A stretch of 64,000 bases of DNA, taken from the NCBI RefSeq assembly GCF_905220365.1, contig NC_061129.1, positions 6,448,803-6,512,802 on the forward strand. The letters run 5' to 3'. Source of the stretch: Vanessa cardui (lineage: Eukaryota; Arthropoda; Insecta; Lepidoptera; Nymphalidae). How positions within the stretch are numbered: the stretch's first letter is position 1; each line of letters opens with the position of its first letter. Shown here piece by piece: positions 60,501 through 64,000 of this stretch. The notes beneath the pieces are model-generated. The model did no database searches and had not been told where the DNA came from. It was given only the letters and a program-made list of their open reading frames with translations. A program made the translations under genes and the position numbers.

Positions 60501-63500
60501 ATTGTATGGCATAAATATGTTCCTTGGTGCGTCATTACTAAGATTAAGTATTTGCGTATTATTAAAAAAAAGTGTTGCTATGATTTTGAAAAAAGAAATG
60601 AGTTTATTTTTGTGTTCATAAAGTCATTGACGAGTGCCAGCGCTGGACGATGTCGGGCGTCATCTTGTGTATTATTAGAGTCACTTCTCACAGGAAAATT
60701 TTGTCCTCTACGATAGGTACCATAGCATATCATCATTACATAGTATAAAACAGAGTCGCTTACAGCTGTCTGTCCCTACTCCCCATGCATGCTTAGCTCT
60801 ATAAAATTTCACAATAGATATTGATGCGGTTTTTTTAATAGATAGATTGTTTTGAGAAGAAGATTTTTGTGTATAATACATGAACAATATAGTTAACAAA
60901 GACTGATATTTTTAGAAGTGTCTAATGTAATTTCGGTAATAAACAAATTCTGCAGTATATTTAATATCAGTATTGCACCCGTACAAAGCCCACGTGGGTC
61001 ACTATAAGATACTATTTAAATACGTAATAACGATACACAGTATAGTCACTATTTCATCACAATATTTTTTAATGTTTGACGATAAATAAAGTGGCCTATG
61101 AGTTGAACGAATGAATTATGGACCGAATGAGTCAACGGTCTGTGGGCGATAGTGAAGCGTCAGTAATGGTTATAAGCTTTTGAATGACATCACGATTCTC
61201 AAAGTCGCTGTCTTAAACGAACTTGAACCACCAAATTAAGGCTCCGAAGATCACGAGCTGAATATTAAGTTTTGCGCCTTTTATAAAACAGCAAAACCCA
61301 CACCTCGTTGTTAAACAGTTGTTTTGTTTTATATAGTTTACGAAATATGAGTTATAATATATTTTTTTCAAGCAACATTATTCGTAAATGCTATAGGGAA
61401 TAAATTAAGGTTATCAAGTATATCGTTTTATTAATAAATTGGTTTGTCCCAGTTGTAATTGAAATTTTTCATTAAGAAACTAATTCAAAAGTAAGGATAA
61501 ATAAAAAACCTAAACAATCATTTTTCGCATACTACGTCGGAACTATTATAAACGTGAAAGTAACTTTGTCTGTCTATAATATCTGTTACCTCACGATTTG
61601 TTTCCTCCCTAATTACCGAAACGATCTTAAAATAATATTGATATTAAGATGACTTACGAACTGAATAAAGATATCGAAAGCCTACTTGAATAAAGTTAGT
61701 TTAAAATTAAAGATAATAATAATAAATATATATTATATATAGAAATAAATAACAAAATATAAACTTAAAAATGAATTACTGGATTTGAACTGCGGACTGC
61801 GGTATAGGCAGATTCACATGAAGTCGGTGAGACCTGCTTTTTTATAAAAAAAAAATATTTAAAATAAAAAAGTAAATTATAAATATATTAAAAAAAACAT
61901 ATATTATTAATATATTACGTAAAACGTTAGTAAAATGAACAACCGGAAACTTTCAAAGTGTAAATTGTGACTGATGAGTAAGAACACCATCCCTCGTGTA
62001 CGAATGTAACAAATTTTACATATCACGAACGAAAATAGAAATGGAACACAGCTTTCTTAAATCGCAACCCAAAAACACTTTTCTACAATCGTTTTACGAT
62101 CTATTTAAAACGAATAAAACTGATATATTAACATTTACGCAATGAACATCATTTAAAAGCATTTGTGCAGCAAAAACTTCGTATACTTGTAAATTTTATG
62201 CAACTATACAACCCAAAAAAGTTTTCATACTGAAACATCTTTCACAGCTGTTTCTGCAATCGTTTTAAATTGTTTAGTAATTCTTATAACATAAAAATCA
62301 ATACATTAGAGAACTAAAAGAAAAGTCTTACATAAAACAAAATAGTTAAATATAATAACCACAAAAAAATTATACTGTATTAAAATTTTTCCTTTTTATT
62401 TCCCCATAGGTAGTCTCGTAATCGGATCACAAAATATTTATAAGTTGGGTTATAATAAGCAAGAGCAGGAGTGACGCAGGCGTCACGACGTCTGCCAGAG
62501 TCGACTGACCGCAATCGCTTTATTACCTGCTACAATAATAAATGTTCTCCAGTATTGTTCCACAATATTCATGGTACAATCGAGGATAAACTGAATCGAA
62601 TTATTAACAACAAACACTTGTACACAAGGACGACCACACGCTGTTCGAAATTTAGTTACAGACGCTCGCGTCATTGACCGCTTATTTCCGTCAATGTCCT
62701 TTCTCCAGAAATACTCGCCTATTCAGATCTGATTAATACTATGTGCTTTTCAACATCACGCCATGTATTTGAGTATCATCTAATAATTCCTTGCTTTAAA
62801 TTAGTGAGCACATTAAAATACGTTATAAATAAAAATATAATTATTCAATAAACTAGTATATTTTTCGTGACAGCAATGAAATGTAAAAGACTACTTTATT
62901 ACGAATTGTAATTCTTGTTTTAAAGCTTTTTTTTATTTTAAAATTTACATGTATTAGCAAGTCGACGTACAGATGATTTCTATCTTTTAAGCCATTTTGT
63001 TGGATATGTAATAAATCCAAAGTGGATTTAGCATTCTTATTCAAATAACAGAAGTGCCTACTGTTATAAAATTTTACTTGGTGTAATGAAATAAAGTTGG
63101 CACGGAACGAATACGATGACGTCATTCTATCAATCACTGCACCAAAACGCCACAGAGGAAATACATCTACCTTGAAACAATCCACTCGCCGATTTAAGTT
63201 TTTATGCATTTCTGTTAAACACCATGCTATAAAACTAATTTATATACCTACTAATAATGTCTATATAACGTTTTAATCTAAATTCTACATGTTGATTGCC
63301 AGACTGTTTTTTGAAAAACTCGTAATTTTATCTTTTAAAGCATTAGCTAACTTTATTATACTACTGTTTGATCTTAATTAAATACAGAGTGGATATATCA
63401 AATAATAAGATTGTGTTCGCAATTCCAGCTCTGAAAATGTATTTTTATTGTGGAATATAGGTTTGCTCTTGACCGCAATCTGTACAATTATGTCAAGATG

Positions 63501-63757
63501 TAGTCGACTATGGAACGAGAAACCTACAAGTGCTCAATGTGCTGTATGAACAAAAACGAATCTGGGAATCTGCACCTTAAACGAAGCCTTTGCAGGACGT
63601 TAAAGAACTCCAAATTCAAATACTGGTTTATTTTTTTATAATCTCACCGATACTATTGCTGAAACGGCCAGCATTTCTCAAATAAGAGAACAGTTCTCCG
63701 CCACACACGTAGTCGAACAGCATGTAGAGGCAGGAGTCATCGTGGGTCCACCATCGT
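54533..63757 (-). CDS. Pka-C3: cAMP-dependent protein kinase-like catalytic subunit, PRKX/Pka-C3 type (3' part)
   Basis: AGC-family Ser/Thr kinase; the last five coding exons encode 246 residues: 63757-63648, 59926-59681, 58029-57848, 55515-55438 and 54658-54533, all GT-AG and in phase. The first visible exon starts in phase 2 at WWTHDD, so the Gly-rich loop and catalytic Lys lie beyond the right edge. Visible are GGELFSYL, the catalytic loop YRDLKPEN, the DFGFAKK magnesium-binding segment, the activation loop RTWTLCGTPEYLAPE with the phosphorylatable Thr, the VDWWALG helix, RTKRLGNMK, and a C-tail with TSNFDEYPE ending in the FANF hydrophobic motif. LFSYLRNAGRFS and the KRLGNMK-C-G-S-EDVK stretch fit PRKX/Drosophila Pka-C3 better than the main PKA-C subunit. 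The call to this subfamily is from remembered family features, so the symbol is likely but not proven. Introns are long, up to 3.7 kb. Confidence 0.9.
54785..54840 (+). repeat. SINE tail scrap in kinase intron
   Basis: 'agattcttgcccagcagtgg' followed by 'gacatttcc' matches only the SINE tail. It lies in the last kinase intron (54659-55437), which otherwise shows nothing notable. Confidence 0.4.
55516..57847. other. Kinase intron between the third- and second-last exons
   Basis: 2.3 kb of AT-rich intron. I see no gene, clear repeat or hairpin in it. Confidence 0.6.
58030..59680. other. Kinase intron before the RLGNMK exon
   Basis: 1.65 kb of AT-rich intron with a short GC-richer patch near 58390-58430. 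No gene or recognisable element. Confidence 0.6.
59927..63647. other. Large kinase intron with repeats
   Basis: 3.7 kb. It holds family 1 repeat copy 3 at about 60728-60960 and a family 3 fragment at about 61545-61690. The frames on both strands at 62471-62677 overlap and look like chance. No exon is needed here, since the protein reads through without a gap (SNSI|GNFYAAE). Confidence 0.6.
60728..60960 (+). repeat. Dispersed repeat, family 1, copy 3
   Basis: 'tacatagtataaaacagagt' opening, then 'gatattgatgcggttttttt' and 'aatagatagattgttttgag'. Matches the copies near 511 and 2593. Confidence 0.65.
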
Positions 63758-63824
63758 CTGCAACCAAATTTCCTACCATTATTTTTCATAAAGTGCTAAT
63801 ATCTCACAATATTATACATTACTA

Positions 63825-64000
63825 GTTGCCGCTCCCGTTTTTGCATAAAAATGTCTTCCATTGAGTTTTAATCTTGCTTCATATCAAAATTCATCAAATT
63901 CAATTAAGTGGGTTCGCCGTATCTTTATTCTTTACGGCGAAACAACAGACAGACAGACTGACAAAATTCACACACATTACATTAATAATATTAGTATAGA
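63825..64000 (+). repeat. Dispersed repeat at the window's right edge
   Basis: Opens 'tagttgccgctcccgttttt' and runs into 'cagacagacagactgacaaa', the layout of the family 2 and 8345-type repeats. It is in the kinase intron and is cut by the window end. Confidence 0.5.

Noticed and set aside
62853..63209. A 118-codon minus-strand frame in the kinase intron
   Set aside because: It has no recognisable motif and lies between two kinase exons that already join in frame. It is probably a chance open frame.
1..64000. CRISPR array, bacterial operon or phage-like system
   Set aside because: There are no regularly spaced repeats and no ribosome-binding sites or compact operons. The GT-AG split genes are clearly animal nuclear.

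Overview
The window is AT-rich, intron-rich animal DNA, and the evidence points to a lepidopteran (moth or butterfly) nuclear chromosome. It is packed with short dispersed repeats of the type common in butterfly genomes. Its genes are split into short exons with GT-AG introns, and nothing resembles an operon. All confidently coding cellular genes lie on the minus strand, so genes read right to left.

Layout from left to right: (1) 3.94-5.05 kb, first coding exon of a large Ser/Pro/acidic-rich protein that I do not recognise, with a GC-rich promoter-like patch at its 5' side; its downstream exons are not identified. (2) 8.0-51.8 kb, six tandem genes of the CRAL-TRIO (Sec14-like, alpha-tocopherol-transfer-protein-like) family, called here CT-A to CT-F. 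I could splice every one by hand into an uninterrupted protein of 301-310 residues. Five share the same seven coding exons with identical phases; the outermost member, CT-A, has six and a different intron pattern in the ligand-binding domain. (3) 54.5-63.8 kb, the last five coding exons of a cAMP-dependent-protein-kinase-like catalytic subunit of the PRKX/Pka-C3 type. Its ATP-binding N-lobe lies beyond the right edge.

Between and inside these genes are mobile-element remains. They include a CR1/jockey-like LINE with its reverse-transcriptase core deleted (intron 6 of CT-C), a 299-bp hAT-type MITE with a perfect 8-bp target duplication (intron 2 of CT-F), and a 1.8-kb element with 15-bp terminal inverted repeats and repeated CTCGAGCGCGTCAGA motifs. 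There are also two decayed protein fossils (a piggyBac-like tail and a LINE-like pol fragment), many tRNA-derived SINE copies, several perfect inverted repeats and two long AT microsatellites.

Functionally, the core is a local expansion of small cytosolic lipid-transfer proteins. CRAL-TRIO proteins carry hydrophobic ligands such as retinoids, carotenoids, tocopherols or phosphoinositides; the ligand of these six cannot be read from sequence. The most interesting features are the array itself with its two sub-pairs (C/D and E/F), the exon reorganisation in CT-A, and a recurring TATA-like plus TCAGT initiator arrangement upstream of several members. Splice sites and 5' exons were deduced by eye and have not been checked against transcripts.
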